Below, one piece after another: positions 33,984 to 41,957 of a stretch of DNA of 64,000 nucleotides. Position 1 is the first letter of the stretch. Each line of letters starts with the position of its first letter. The notes beneath the pieces were generated by a model. It did not search any database. It was not told where the DNA came from and saw only the letters and a list, made by a program, of their open reading frames with translations. Origin of the DNA: Actinomycetota bacterium (lineage in GTDB: Bacteria > Actinomycetota > Acidimicrobiia > Acidimicrobiales > Ilumatobacteraceae); NCBI GenBank assembly GCA_016870775.1, contig VGAK01000006.1:22829-86828 (forward strand), given 5' to 3'. The position numbers were made by a program, and so were the translations under genes.

Positions 33984-34619
33984 GTGCGAGGTGGTATCGC
34001 GATGCGACACGAGGCGAGCACCGCGGGGCCCCGGAGAATTCGGCACTCCGTGGCGCGACTCGTCACGCTGGTCATGGCGTGCACTCCCGTGCTGGCCGCG
34101 TGCTCGACCAACGACGGACGCACCATGAAACCTCCCCGTCCGGACCAGGGCGAATCGGTCGCCCCGGCCACCACTGCTCCTCCCGCCTTCGCGGTGACCG
34201 GCCCATGGGCGGACGGTGCCGCAATCGACGTGCGCCACACCTGCGACGGACTCAACATCTCTCCCGCCGTGTCGTGGTCGTCGGCGCCCGCAGCCACCGC
34301 CGCCTTTGCCGTCGTGCTCCGCGACGACGATGCACCCGACTTCCTGCACTGGGTCGCCGTCGACGTCGACCCGGGCGTGCTCGCCCTCGAGGAGGGAAGA
34401 CTGCCCGAGGGTGCACTCGCCGCGGAGAACTCGGCGGGGCGCAATGGCTATGTCGGACCCTGCCCGGCGATGGGGACATCCCAGACCTACACACTCACGG
34501 TGTACGCGCTCTCCCGCGAGCTCGGGATCGCCCCGTCGTCTCCTGCCCGAGATGTGCTCGGCGCCATCGAGCAGGCCAGGATCGACTCGGCGGACACCAC
34601 CTTCACCTTTGCTCGATAG
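33984..34619 (+). CDS. PEBP (YbhB/YbcL family) lipoprotein
   Basis: Raf-kinase-inhibitor-like phosphatidylethanolamine-binding protein, 211 residues. A signal peptide ends in the lipobox LAAC near residue 39. The PEBP core contains LNISPAVSWSSAP, FLHWVAVDVDPG and NGYVGPCPAMGTSQTYTLTVYAL, which includes the ligand-site GPCP. Function of bacterial PEBPs is not well known. Leaderless GTG 33984 is shared with the track start. Divergent from mca across 44 bases. Confidence 0.88.
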   Translation: MRGGIAMRHEASTAGPRRIRHSVARLVTLVMACTPVLAACSTNDGRTMKPPRPDQGESVAPATTAPPAFAVTGPWADGAAIDVRHTCDGLNISPAVSWSSAPAATAAFAVVLRDDDAPDFLHWVAVDVDPGVLALEEGRLPEGALAAENSAGRNGYVGPCPAMGTSQTYTLTVYALSRELGIAPSSPARDVLGAIEQARIDSADTTFTFAR

Positions 34620-34728
34620 TCGGACGCTGACGCTCGGTCGCCGGGCAGGTGCGCCCGATCACCGGGCGCGGGGCTCCACGCATCCTCCGCGGAGACACCG
34701 CCACCCAACGGGGTCGTTCCACCGCTTT

Positions 34729-36837
34729 GTGCGGTCGATCTGGGAGAATGATTCCATCGATCCGGTACTCGCCGCCCTGCCCCTCGGAGTCTTCGAGACC
34801 GACGCCGAGTGCCGCGTCCGCTCGGCGAACCAGGCGTTCCGCGACCTGGTCCTCGGCGGTGCACCGGTGGTTGCCGGCACCGCACCGTGGTCGGTGGCAC
34901 TGCCACGGGAGCGCACCGAATGCGAGAAGCGCTGGGTGGAGAGCCGCGAGTCGGGCACCGCGTTCTCGGTGCGCTTCCGCACCGGCACCGCGAGCGGCGA
35001 GACGAGATGGATCCGCATCGAGACACGTCCCGTCGTCGTCGACGGCCACCTCCACGGTCACGTGGGCACCGCCGTCGACTGCAGCGGGGAGATGACGCGC
35101 GAGGTGCTGTCGGACCAGTTGGTCGGCCTCCTCGATGTCTCTGGTGATGCCGTGCTCGTCTTCGACCGGGCGGGCGAGCCGGTGTTCGCGAACGATCCGG
35201 CGCGCGCCATGCTCGGGGTGACCGACCCGGGGACCGGTGCGCCCGATGCCGCGGCCCGCGCCTATGTGCAGGCCGTGCGCGACCAACTTCCGCGCGAATT
35301 GCTCACTCCCGAGCGGGCCGACAACAGCAGCGACAACCGGTGGCACGGGGAGATCGTCGTCCGCTCACCCGATGGTCTCGCGCGGGTGCTCGCGGTGGTC
35401 GTGCAGGTTGTGCGCGCGAGCGACGGCAGCGTCGACCACTGGGCCACGATCGCGCGCGACATCACCGAGGATCGACGCGTGCAGGCCGAGCTCGCGCGCC
35501 AAGCCACCCACGACGCGCTGACCGGGCTGCCCAACAGGGTGCTGATGCTGCGCAAGACCGCCGAGGCCCTCGAGCGCTCGCGCACCACGGGACAGTCGGT
35601 GGCGGTGCTCTTCATCGACCTCGACAAGTTGAAGCACGTCAACGACACCATCGGCCACGCCGTGGGCGACCAGTTGATCGTGGCGATCTCGCGCCGGCTC
35701 GCGGCCGCGACGCGCCCGAGCGACCTCGTCGCGCGCATCAGTGGGGACGAATTCACGGTGCTGTGCGAGGGACTCCTCGACGACCAGGTGGCCCTCGACA
35801 TCGCCGAGCGCATCCGCACCGCGATCACCGGCCCGGTCGTGCTGCAGGGGGTCGAGATCGAGGCGGGAGCGAGCGTGGGCGTCGCGATGTCGACCACCGA
35901 CCTGCTGGCGAGCGAATCGCCGGCCGACGCCGCCGTCACCCTGCTTCGCTCGGCAGACACGGCGATGTACCGCGCCAAGCAACGCGGCCGCGGGAGATCG
36001 GAGTTGTTCTCCGACGACATGCGCGCCGCCGCGCGTGACCGTCAGGTGCTCGGCGCCGAACTCGAGCAGGCGCTCGCGCGCGGCCAGTTCGCCCTCCTCT
36101 ACCAACCGATCGTGTCGGCCCAGACCGGTCGGACCGTCGCTGTCGAGGCACTGCTGAGGTGGCGGCACCCGGTGCGGGGCGAGATCGCGCCCGCGGAATT
36201 CCTCGAACTCGCCGAGGAATCGGGGCTGATCTCCCCGATCGGCGACTGGGTGCTCGCCACCGCCGCGGCGGACGTGGCGCACTGGATCGCCGGTGGTTTC
36301 GTCGATGCGCGGCTCGCCCTCCACGTGAACGCGTCGCGACGGCAGCTGTCGGATGCGACCTTCGTCGATCGAACACTGTCGATCCTGCGCGAGCACTCGC
36401 TCGACGCCGGTCAACTCGTTCTCGAGACATCGGAGTCCGCGCTCGTGGAGACGAACCCGTCGGTGATGCGCACCGTCAACGCGTTGAAGCGGCTCGGTGT
36501 GCGCGTCGCGGTGGACGACTTCGGTGCGGGGCACTCCTCGTTGGCGGCTCTGCGCAGTTTCCCCGCCGACATGCTCAAGTTGGACGGGACACTGGTGCGC
36601 GACGTCGGTCGAACCGACGGGGCCGACGACCCGATGGTGCGCTCCCTCATCCAGTTGGCTCACTCGCTCGATCTCACCGTGTGCGCCGAGTGGGTCTCGA
36701 CCGAGGACCATCTGCAGCGTCTCAAGGTGCTCGGGTGCGATCTCCTGCAGGGCAACCGGATCGCAGAGCCGATCGATGCGGGCCGCTTCGCCGAGCGAGA
36801 ACGCCGTCGGGCGTCGGTCGGCCCCTCGCCCACCTGA
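34729..36837 (+). CDS. PAS-PAS-GGDEF-EAL cyclic-di-GMP signalling protein
   Basis: Cytoplasmic protein of about 702 residues with no membrane segments. Two PAS-like domains (~10-120 and ~130-245) precede GGDEF (~255-415) and EAL (~430-690). The cyclase motif reads SGDEF with an RPSD inhibitory site five residues before it, so the cyclase is probably active and product-inhibited. The EAL domain keeps EALLRW, HVNAS, ETSES, DDFGAG, KLDG and LLQGN, but the usual AEGVE(T) has become AEWVST, which may weaken phosphodiesterase activity. The track ORF starts inside the PEBP gene; GTG 34729 is my choice, though no promoter hexamer supports it. Confidence 0.88.
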   Translation: MRSIWENDSIDPVLAALPLGVFETDAECRVRSANQAFRDLVLGGAPVVAGTAPWSVALPRERTECEKRWVESRESGTAFSVRFRTGTASGETRWIRIETRPVVVDGHLHGHVGTAVDCSGEMTREVLSDQLVGLLDVSGDAVLVFDRAGEPVFANDPARAMLGVTDPGTGAPDAAARAYVQAVRDQLPRELLTPERADNSSDNRWHGEIVVRSPDGLARVLAVVVQVVRASDGSVDHWATIARDITEDRRVQAELARQATHDALTGLPNRVLMLRKTAEALERSRTTGQSVAVLFIDLDKLKHVNDTIGHAVGDQLIVAISRRLAAATRPSDLVARISGDEFTVLCEGLLDDQVALDIAERIRTAITGPVVLQGVEIEAGASVGVAMSTTDLLASESPADAAVTLLRSADTAMYRAKQRGRGRSELFSDDMRAAARDRQVLGAELEQALARGQFALLYQPIVSAQTGRTVAVEALLRWRHPVRGEIAPAEFLELAEESGLISPIGDWVLATAAADVAHWIAGGFVDARLALHVNASRRQLSDATFVDRTLSILREHSLDAGQLVLETSESALVETNPSVMRTVNALKRLGVRVAVDDFGAGHSSLAALRSFPADMLKLDGTLVRDVGRTDGADDPMVRSLIQLAHSLDLTVCAEWVSTEDHLQRLKVLGCDLLQGNRIAEPIDAGRFAERERRRASVGPSPT

Positions 36838-36838
36838 G

Positions 36839-36860
36839 CCGGGCACCGCGATCGGCCCGG
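36839..36860. terminator. Candidate hairpin between convergent genes
   Basis: CCGGGC-N10-GCCCGG lies in the 32-base gap between two convergent stops. No T-tract follows on either strand. Confidence 0.35.
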
Positions 36861-36869
36861 GTCGGGGGC

Positions 36870-37883
36870 TCAGCCCGGCGGGGGCGGTGCCTGACCCACT
36901 CCCGAGAAGTACCCGAGCAGGGGCTGTGCCTCCTTGGCGAGGCGGAAGACGAAAGCATCCCCGGCCCAGCCCGAGTCGACCGGCAGGTTGTACGACACCG
37001 ATGCCCCATCGGCGAGCGGACGCAACTGGCGGCCCAGATCGACCAGGTCCAGAGCCGGGTCGACGCTCACGGCCGAGGTGACGGCACCGAACACCGACGA
37101 GGACTCGAGCGGGTGTCGCGACAGGTACGCGAGTGCATCCTCGGCGAGCCGACCGACGAACATGCGCTGTCGCGCACCGCGGCCCACGTCGCCGGTGCCG
37201 TCCTTGCGCCACGATCCGTCGATCTTTTCCTCGAAGAACCGGGAGCGGGCGTACGCGAGCGCCTGCGCCCCGCCGACCTTCTTGCAGGCCCTCTTGCCGA
37301 TGTAGAAGCCGGTGGCCTTGTCGCGCGAGGGTGCGTCGACGCACACGTGCACTCCCCCGATCGCATCGACCACCCTCTTGAAGCCGCTGAAGTCGATCTC
37401 CAGGTAGTGGTGGATCGGGATGTTCAGGGCGCGCTGCACCGTGCGCACGAGCACGTCGGGGCCGCGCTGGTAGGCGGCGTTGATCCTCTGGTGCTGCCCG
37501 GAGTCACCGATCTTGACCCACAGGTCGCGCGGAACCGACATCAGCGCGATCTCGCCGGTGCGCAGGTCCCGGCGCACCACGATGATCGTGTCGCTGCGCA
37601 TGCCGGGAGTCGCATCCTCCGAACCGACCGCGGCGAAATCCTCGTCGTCGGGGTCGGCGCCCACGCGCGAATCGGATCCGACGAGGAGGTAGTTCACGAC
37701 CTCGTCGCTCGGCCCCGACAGAACGGGGGCGACGGCCTCGAGGCGTGCCACATCGGCGAGTGCCGAGTTCGTGGCCCGCACGATCCCGAGCGCACCCGCG
37801 AGCGACAGCACGAGCGCGAACGATGCGGTGATCATCCACCGCGGGGCCCCCGTGAAGCGCGAGAGGGGCCGTTCCGACGTCAC
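36870..37883 (-). CDS. LytR-CpsA-Psr (LCP) family cell-wall ligase
   Basis: Membrane-anchored enzyme of 337 residues that transfers glycan polymers from undecaprenyl carriers to peptidoglycan. One transmembrane helix (~16-36) is followed by the LCP domain: YLLVGSDSR, GMRSDTIIVVRRDL with the conserved Arg/Asp, SVPRDLWV, HQRINAAY and ALAYARSRF. A proline-rich tail (APPPPG) ends the protein. GTG 37883 is fixed by TACCGT six bases upstream. It is 13 bases downstream of birA but has its own apparent promoter. Partners the UppP and galactofuran genes functionally. Confidence 0.9.
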   Translation of the reverse strand: MTSERPLSRFTGAPRWMITASFALVLSLAGALGIVRATNSALADVARLEAVAPVLSGPSDEVVNYLLVGSDSRVGADPDDEDFAAVGSEDATPGMRSDTIIVVRRDLRTGEIALMSVPRDLWVKIGDSGQHQRINAAYQRGPDVLVRTVQRALNIPIHHYLEIDFSGFKRVVDAIGGVHVCVDAPSRDKATGFYIGKRACKKVGGAQALAYARSRFFEEKIDGSWRKDGTGDVGRGARQRMFVGRLAEDALAYLSRHPLESSSVFGAVTSAVSVDPALDLVDLGRQLRPLADGASVSYNLPVDSGWAGDAFVFRLAKEAQPLLGYFSGVGQAPPPPG

Positions 37884-37889
37884 CGTCAC

Positions 37890-37895
37890 ACGGTA
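37890..37895 (-). promoter_or_regulatory. Leaderless -10 hexamer of LCP gene
   Basis: TACCGT six bases before GTG 37883, located between the birA stop and the LCP start. Confidence 0.55.
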
Positions 37896-37896
37896 G

Positions 37897-38640
37897 TCAC
37901 GGTGATGCGGCGCGGAGATGCACCACCTCGGCGGTGTCCAGACGGTGCGTGATCGCGCATTCATCGAGCACCACGAGACGACCGTCGCGCTCCACCGCGA
38001 CGGCGTGACCGGTGATCTCCCCCGCGTCGGTGATGGCCCGCACACGATTCCCGATCGTGGCGAGGTGCGTGCAGTACTCGTCGTGGAGAGCCTCCGATCC
38101 AAGTGGCAGGACCGCGTCGAGCGCCCCGAGCAGCGCCGCGCACAGGTCGTGCGGCGAGGGGAGCCGGGCCGTCGCGTCGCGCAACGACGCCGCCCCCGGC
38201 GGCGACCATCCGATGTTGAGCCCGAGCCCCACGACCGTGAACCCGCCGTGCGTCGTGGCACCGGATTGGGCGAGCACGCCCGCGATCTTGGTGCCGTCGA
38301 GGAGCAGGTCGTTGGGCCATTTGATGACCAACTCGACGCCGGTCGTGGAACGGCATGCGACGATCGCCGCGAGGGAGACGCAGCGCACCAGATCGCCCGG
38401 GGTGAGACCCGGGTGCTCGCCGGTGCGGAACAGGATCGACACGAGGAGGTTCTGCCCCGACGGTGCCTCCCATGTGCGGTCGCGCCGCCCCCTTCCGGCG
38501 ATCTGGTGGTCTGCGCGCAGAACAAGTCCGTCGGGCGCCCCCGAGTGGGCCGCAGCCACCAGATCGGTGTTGGTGCTGCCCGTCTCGGCGACTGATTTCA
38601 CCAGCCACCGCCCGAGTTGGTTCGCACCGGCGAGGTCCAT
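37897..38640 (-). CDS. birA: Biotin-[acetyl-CoA-carboxylase] ligase
   Basis: Biotin protein ligase of 247 residues that attaches biotin to the AMKM lysine of carboxylase carriers. It has the TGSTNTDL start of the catalytic domain, the biotin/AMP loop GRGRRDRTW, KWPNDLLLDGTKIAGVL, and the C-terminal SH3-like end. There is no N-terminal DNA-binding domain, so it is a type-I ligase and not a repressor. The ATG at 38640, six bases after TATCTT, replaces the track start. It is divergent from its own likely substrate gene across only 19 bases. Confidence 0.95.
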   Translation of the reverse strand: MDLAGANQLGRWLVKSVAETGSTNTDLVAAAHSGAPDGLVLRADHQIAGRGRRDRTWEAPSGQNLLVSILFRTGEHPGLTPGDLVRCVSLAAIVACRSTTGVELVIKWPNDLLLDGTKIAGVLAQSGATTHGGFTVVGLGLNIGWSPPGAASLRDATARLPSPHDLCAALLGALDAVLPLGSEALHDEYCTHLATIGNRVRAITDAGEITGHAVAVERDGRLVVLDECAITHRLDTAEVVHLRAASP

Positions 38641-38646
38641 GGGGGC

Positions 38647-38652
38647 AAGATA
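38647..38652 (-). promoter_or_regulatory. Leaderless -10 hexamer of birA
   Basis: TATCTT six bases before ATG 38640. It overlaps the only plausible -10 of the divergent carboxylase gene (GATAGT, 38649-38654). Confidence 0.55.
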
Positions 38653-38659
38653 GTCCCCT

Positions 38660-40423
38660 GTGCTGAAGAAGATCCTGGTCGCCAACCGCGGTGAGATCGC
38701 AGTGCGCGTGATTCGTGCGGCCCGCGAGATGGGCATCGCGACCGTGGCCGTGTATTCCGAGCTCGACCGCGACTCCCTCCACGTCCGACTCGCCGACGAG
38801 GCCTATGCCCTCGGCGGCCAGACCGCCGCCGAGAGCTACCTCAACACCGAGGCGATCCTGGATGCGATCACCAAGAGCGGCGCCGACGGCGTGCACCCCG
38901 GGTACGGATTCTTCAGTGAGAACGCCGACTTCGCCCGCGCGATCACGGCGATGGGTGTCGAGTTCATCGGCCCGCCGCCCGAGGCGATCGACGAGATGGG
39001 CGACAAGGTGTCGTCGCGCAAGGCCGCTCTGCGCGGTGGCGCCCCGATCGTGCCGGGCACGACCGAGTTCGTCTCGTCCGCGGCCGAAATCACCGCCTTC
39101 GGTGACGAGAACGGCTGGCCAGTCGCGATCAAGGCCGCCTTCGGCGGTGGCGGACGCGGGATGAAGGTGGTGCACTCGGCCGACCAGGTGCAGGACGCGA
39201 TGGACTCGGCGCAGCGCGAGGCGCGCAACTTCTTCGGCCGCGACGAGATTTACGTCGAGCGCTACCTCACGTGGCCGCGCCACATCGAGGTGCAACTGGT
39301 CGGCGACAAGCACGGCAACGTGGTGTGGGTCTCGACCCGCGACTGCTCGGCACAGCGCCGCCACCAGAAACTGATCGAGGAGGCGCCGGCACCGGCGCTG
39401 CCCGACGGCGTCGAGGAGGCGATGGGCGGGGCCGCCGTGAAGGCCGCCAAGGCCGTCGGCTACTGGAACGCCGGCACGGTCGAGTTCATCTACCAGGACG
39501 GCGATTTCTTCTTCCTCGAGATGAACACCCGGCTCCAGGTGGAGCACCCCGTCACCGAGATGATCACGGGGATCGACCTCGTCGAGTGGCAGATCCGCGT
39601 GGCCTCGGGTGAGAAGCTCCCGATGACCCAGAAGCAGGTTCTCGCCGCGCGTCGCGGACACGCGATCGAGATCCGGATCAACGCGGAGGACCCGGCCGGT
39701 GGCAAGTTCCTCCCCTCTCCGGGACCGATCACGAGGCTGGTGACACCGGACGGCTTCGGTGTGCGCTTCGACGGCGGGTATCAGTCGGGTGACTCGATCA
39801 GCCAGTACTACGACAACCTCGTCGGCAAACTCATCGTGTGGGGCCGCGACCGCGACATGGCGATCGCTCGCACGATCCGCGCGCTCGAGGAGATGGTCGT
39901 GGAGGGAATCGCCACGACCATTCCGGCCGATCTGGCGATACTCAAGCACCCCGATTTCGCTGCGTGTTCGCACTCGACCAAGTGGGTCGAGGAGCGACTC
40001 GACCTCTCGGGCGTCTCGGCGACCCCCGCCGCGCCCCCTGTCGAGAGCGACGAGCCCCTCGTGCAGCGCACCACCACTGTCGAGGTGAACGGTCGTCGAT
40101 TCGACGTGAAGATGTGGGTGCCCGAGACCGCGGGTGTCGCGGCTCCCGCCAGGGCGAGGAAGACCGCACGCGCGTCGTCGGGTGGTGCCGGCGGCGGCCC
40201 GGGTGGCGGCAGCGGCAAGGTGAGCGTGCCGATGCAGGGCACGATCGTCAAGATCCTCGTCGAGGTCGGCCAGCGCGTCGAGGCGGGCCAGGGCGTGGTG
40301 GTGCTCGAAGCGATGAAGATGGAGAACCAGATCGAGGCCGACAAGTCGGGAACGGTCAAATCCATCAACGTCAAGCCCGGCGACACCGTGGGCGCCGGAG
40401 ACATCGTCGTCGAGATCGAGTGA
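38660..40423 (+). CDS. Acetyl-/propionyl-CoA carboxylase biotin carboxylase-BCCP subunit
   Basis: Fused biotin carboxylase and biotin carrier subunit of 587 residues (AccA3-like), which carboxylates biotin for acyl-CoA carboxylases. Biotin carboxylase features: ILVANRGEIAVRV at the N-terminus, the ATP-grasp loop FGGGGRGMK near residue 163, and EMNTRLQVEHPVTE near 290. A Gly/Ala/Ser-rich linker (~495-515) leads to the BCCP domain with EAMKMEN near 555, the biotinylated lysine. GTG 38660 gives MLKKILVANRG. The carboxyltransferase beta subunit is not in the window, so acetyl- versus propionyl-CoA use is open. Confidence 0.93.
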   Translation: MLKKILVANRGEIAVRVIRAAREMGIATVAVYSELDRDSLHVRLADEAYALGGQTAAESYLNTEAILDAITKSGADGVHPGYGFFSENADFARAITAMGVEFIGPPPEAIDEMGDKVSSRKAALRGGAPIVPGTTEFVSSAAEITAFGDENGWPVAIKAAFGGGGRGMKVVHSADQVQDAMDSAQREARNFFGRDEIYVERYLTWPRHIEVQLVGDKHGNVVWVSTRDCSAQRRHQKLIEEAPAPALPDGVEEAMGGAAVKAAKAVGYWNAGTVEFIYQDGDFFFLEMNTRLQVEHPVTEMITGIDLVEWQIRVASGEKLPMTQKQVLAARRGHAIEIRINAEDPAGGKFLPSPGPITRLVTPDGFGVRFDGGYQSGDSISQYYDNLVGKLIVWGRDRDMAIARTIRALEEMVVEGIATTIPADLAILKHPDFAACSHSTKWVEERLDLSGVSATPAAPPVESDEPLVQRTTTVEVNGRRFDVKMWVPETAGVAAPARARKTARASSGGAGGGPGGGSGKVSVPMQGTIVKILVEVGQRVEAGQGVVVLEAMKMENQIEADKSGTVKSINVKPGDTVGAGDIVVEIE

Positions 40424-40498
40424 GCCGCCGCTACTCGGCGACGCAATCCGAAGCCGCCGCTACTCGGCGACGCAATCCGAAGCCGCCGCTACTCGGCG
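40424..40498. repeat. 29-bp tandem repeat, two full copies and a partial third, between convergent genes
   Basis: Units begin at 40424, 40453 and 40482 (GCCGCCGCTACTCGGCG... then ACGCAATCCGAA); the third is a 17-base partial inside the lpdA 3' end. The array starts directly after the carboxylase stop. Every unit carries the CTACTC core that encodes the lpdA stop codon on the minus strand. Confidence 0.9.
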
Positions 40499-40503
40499 GC
40501 TTC
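40479..40503. terminator. Strong hairpin containing the lpdA stop codon
   Basis: GAAGCCGCC-N7-GGCGGCTTC is a perfect 9-bp stem with a seven-base loop that holds the lpdA stop (TAG at 40491-40489). It may act as a bidirectional terminator between the convergent genes; there is no T-tract. Confidence 0.5.
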
Positions 40504-41856
40504 TGTCAACGCTTCGGCGAGGGAGGGATGCACCAGAAGGCTCTCGAGGATGTCGGACACCTTCAGGTTCGCGGTCACCGCAAGCGCCACCACACTGATC
40601 AACTCGCCCGCATGGCGACCCACGATCGTTCCCCCGAGCACCACACCGGTGTTCGGGTCCGAGATCAGCTTGACGAACCCGTGCGGATCGTTGTGGATCA
40701 GCGCCTTCGGTGTCGAGGAGAACGGCACCTTGGTCACCCGGATCTTGCGACCCGACGAGAACGCCTCGGCCTCGGCCAGCCCCACATCGGCGATCTCGGG
40801 CTGGGTGAAGATCGCCGACGCCGCCTTGTCGTAGTCGAGCACGCGGTGGTCCACGCGCAGCATGCCCATCACGTGCTCGGCGATCTTGCGTCCCTGCATC
40901 GAGGCCACCGACGACAGCGGCAACTTCCCGCTCACGTCGCCCGCGGCATAGATGTGCGGGACATTGGTGCGGCAGTAGGCGTCCACACCGATGTAACCGC
41001 GCTCGTCGAGCTTCACCCCGGCGTCATCGAGCCCGATGCCCTCCACGTTCGCATCCGATCCGATCGCCAGCACCGCATGGGTCCCGCGTGCGACACGACC
41101 GTCGTCGCACCGCACGACCACCTCGTCACCCTCGTGCTCGATCGACTGCGCGCGGGCGCCCTTCAACAGTTTCACCCCGCGCGCGAGGAACCGGTCCTCC
41201 AGCGCGGCGGCGGCCTCGGCATCCTTGCCGGGCAGCACCTGCTGGCGGCTGACCACGAGCGAGACCTCGGAACCGAACGAGGAGAACATGTGGACGAACT
41301 CCACTCCCGTCACACCGGAGCCGACAACCACGATGCTCTTCGGGAAGACCTTCGGTGGGTAGCAGTCGCGGGTCGTGAGGATGCGCTCGCCGTCGGGTGA
41401 GCACCATGTGGGGATGCGCGGACGCGAACCCGTGGCGACGAGGAACGCATCACCCTCGATCCGCGCCTCGCCCTCTGCGGAGGTCACCACGACCTCCCGA
41501 TCCGAGACGAAGCGGGCCTCGCCGCGCAGGATCGTCACGCCCTGGCTCTGGAGGAGCTCGGTCGTGGTCGACTGGATCCGCCCGACGATCCCCGAGATCC
41601 GCTCGGCGATCGAATCGACATCGATCTCCACGTCGTGCTGCTCGATCCCCATGCCGGCGAACCGCTTGGTCGCGCTCATCGCACCACCCGTTGCGATCAT
41701 CGCCTTGGAGGGGATGCAATCGAGCAGGTGGGCCGCCCCTCCCACGATCTCGCGCTCCACGAGCGTCACCTGGGCACCGAACCGCGCGGCCCATGTGGCG
41801 GCCGAGTTTCCCGCGGGACCCCCGCCGATGATCACGAGATGGGTGCCGTTGCTCAC
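40489..41856 (-). CDS. lpdA: NAD(P)H:quinone oxidoreductase LpdA-type flavoprotein
   Basis: Pyridine nucleotide-disulfide reductase family protein of 455 residues with FAD motif IIGGGPAGNSAA at the N-terminus and NAD(P) motif VVVGSGVTGVEF near residue 175. The redox motif GGTCxxxxC is replaced by GGAAHLLDC, leaving only the second cysteine, as in mycobacterial LpdA (Rv3303c), which reduces quinones rather than lipoamide. GTG 41856 follows TAGCCT by seven bases, trimming 27 codons from the track ORF. Convergent with the carboxylase gene. Confidence 0.8.
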   Translation of the reverse strand: MSNGTHLVIIGGGPAGNSAATWAARFGAQVTLVEREIVGGAAHLLDCIPSKAMIATGGAMSATKRFAGMGIEQHDVEIDVDSIAERISGIVGRIQSTTTELLQSQGVTILRGEARFVSDREVVVTSAEGEARIEGDAFLVATGSRPRIPTWCSPDGERILTTRDCYPPKVFPKSIVVVGSGVTGVEFVHMFSSFGSEVSLVVSRQQVLPGKDAEAAAALEDRFLARGVKLLKGARAQSIEHEGDEVVVRCDDGRVARGTHAVLAIGSDANVEGIGLDDAGVKLDERGYIGVDAYCRTNVPHIYAAGDVSGKLPLSSVASMQGRKIAEHVMGMLRVDHRVLDYDKAASAIFTQPEIADVGLAEAEAFSSGRKIRVTKVPFSSTPKALIHNDPHGFVKLISDPNTGVVLGGTIVGRHAGELISVVALAVTANLKVSDILESLLVHPSLAEALTEAAE

Positions 41857-41863
41857 GCTCCCG

Positions 41864-41869
41864 AGGCTA
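41864..41869 (-). promoter_or_regulatory. Leaderless -10 hexamer of lpdA
   Basis: TAGCCT seven bases before GTG 41856. Confidence 0.55.
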
Positions 41870-41941
41870 CCGATGCGTCTCGCACCGGGAGCGGAACCGG
41901 TGTGACACCCAATGCACTTCGGTGACCATCCCCGCAAGAAC

Positions 41942-41947
41942 TACCGT
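41942..41947 (+). promoter_or_regulatory. Possible -10 hexamer of lysS
   Basis: TACCGT ten bases before GTG 41958; spacing is longer than elsewhere. Confidence 0.35.
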
Positions 41948-41957
41948 GTGTGACATT

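Noticed and set aside
35365-37344. 659-codon minus-strand ORF opposite the GGDEF-EAL gene
   Set aside because: Shadow of the GGDEF-EAL and LCP genes; no domain or start signal.
37961-39973. 670-codon minus-strand ORF opposite the biotin carboxylase gene
   Set aside because: Antisense shadow; the real genes on both strands carry unmistakable BirA and carboxylase motifs.
41857-41957. Lysine riboswitch or T-box upstream of lysS-dapD
   Set aside because: The intergenic gap is about 100 bases, with no paired elements or T-box sequence that I can see.
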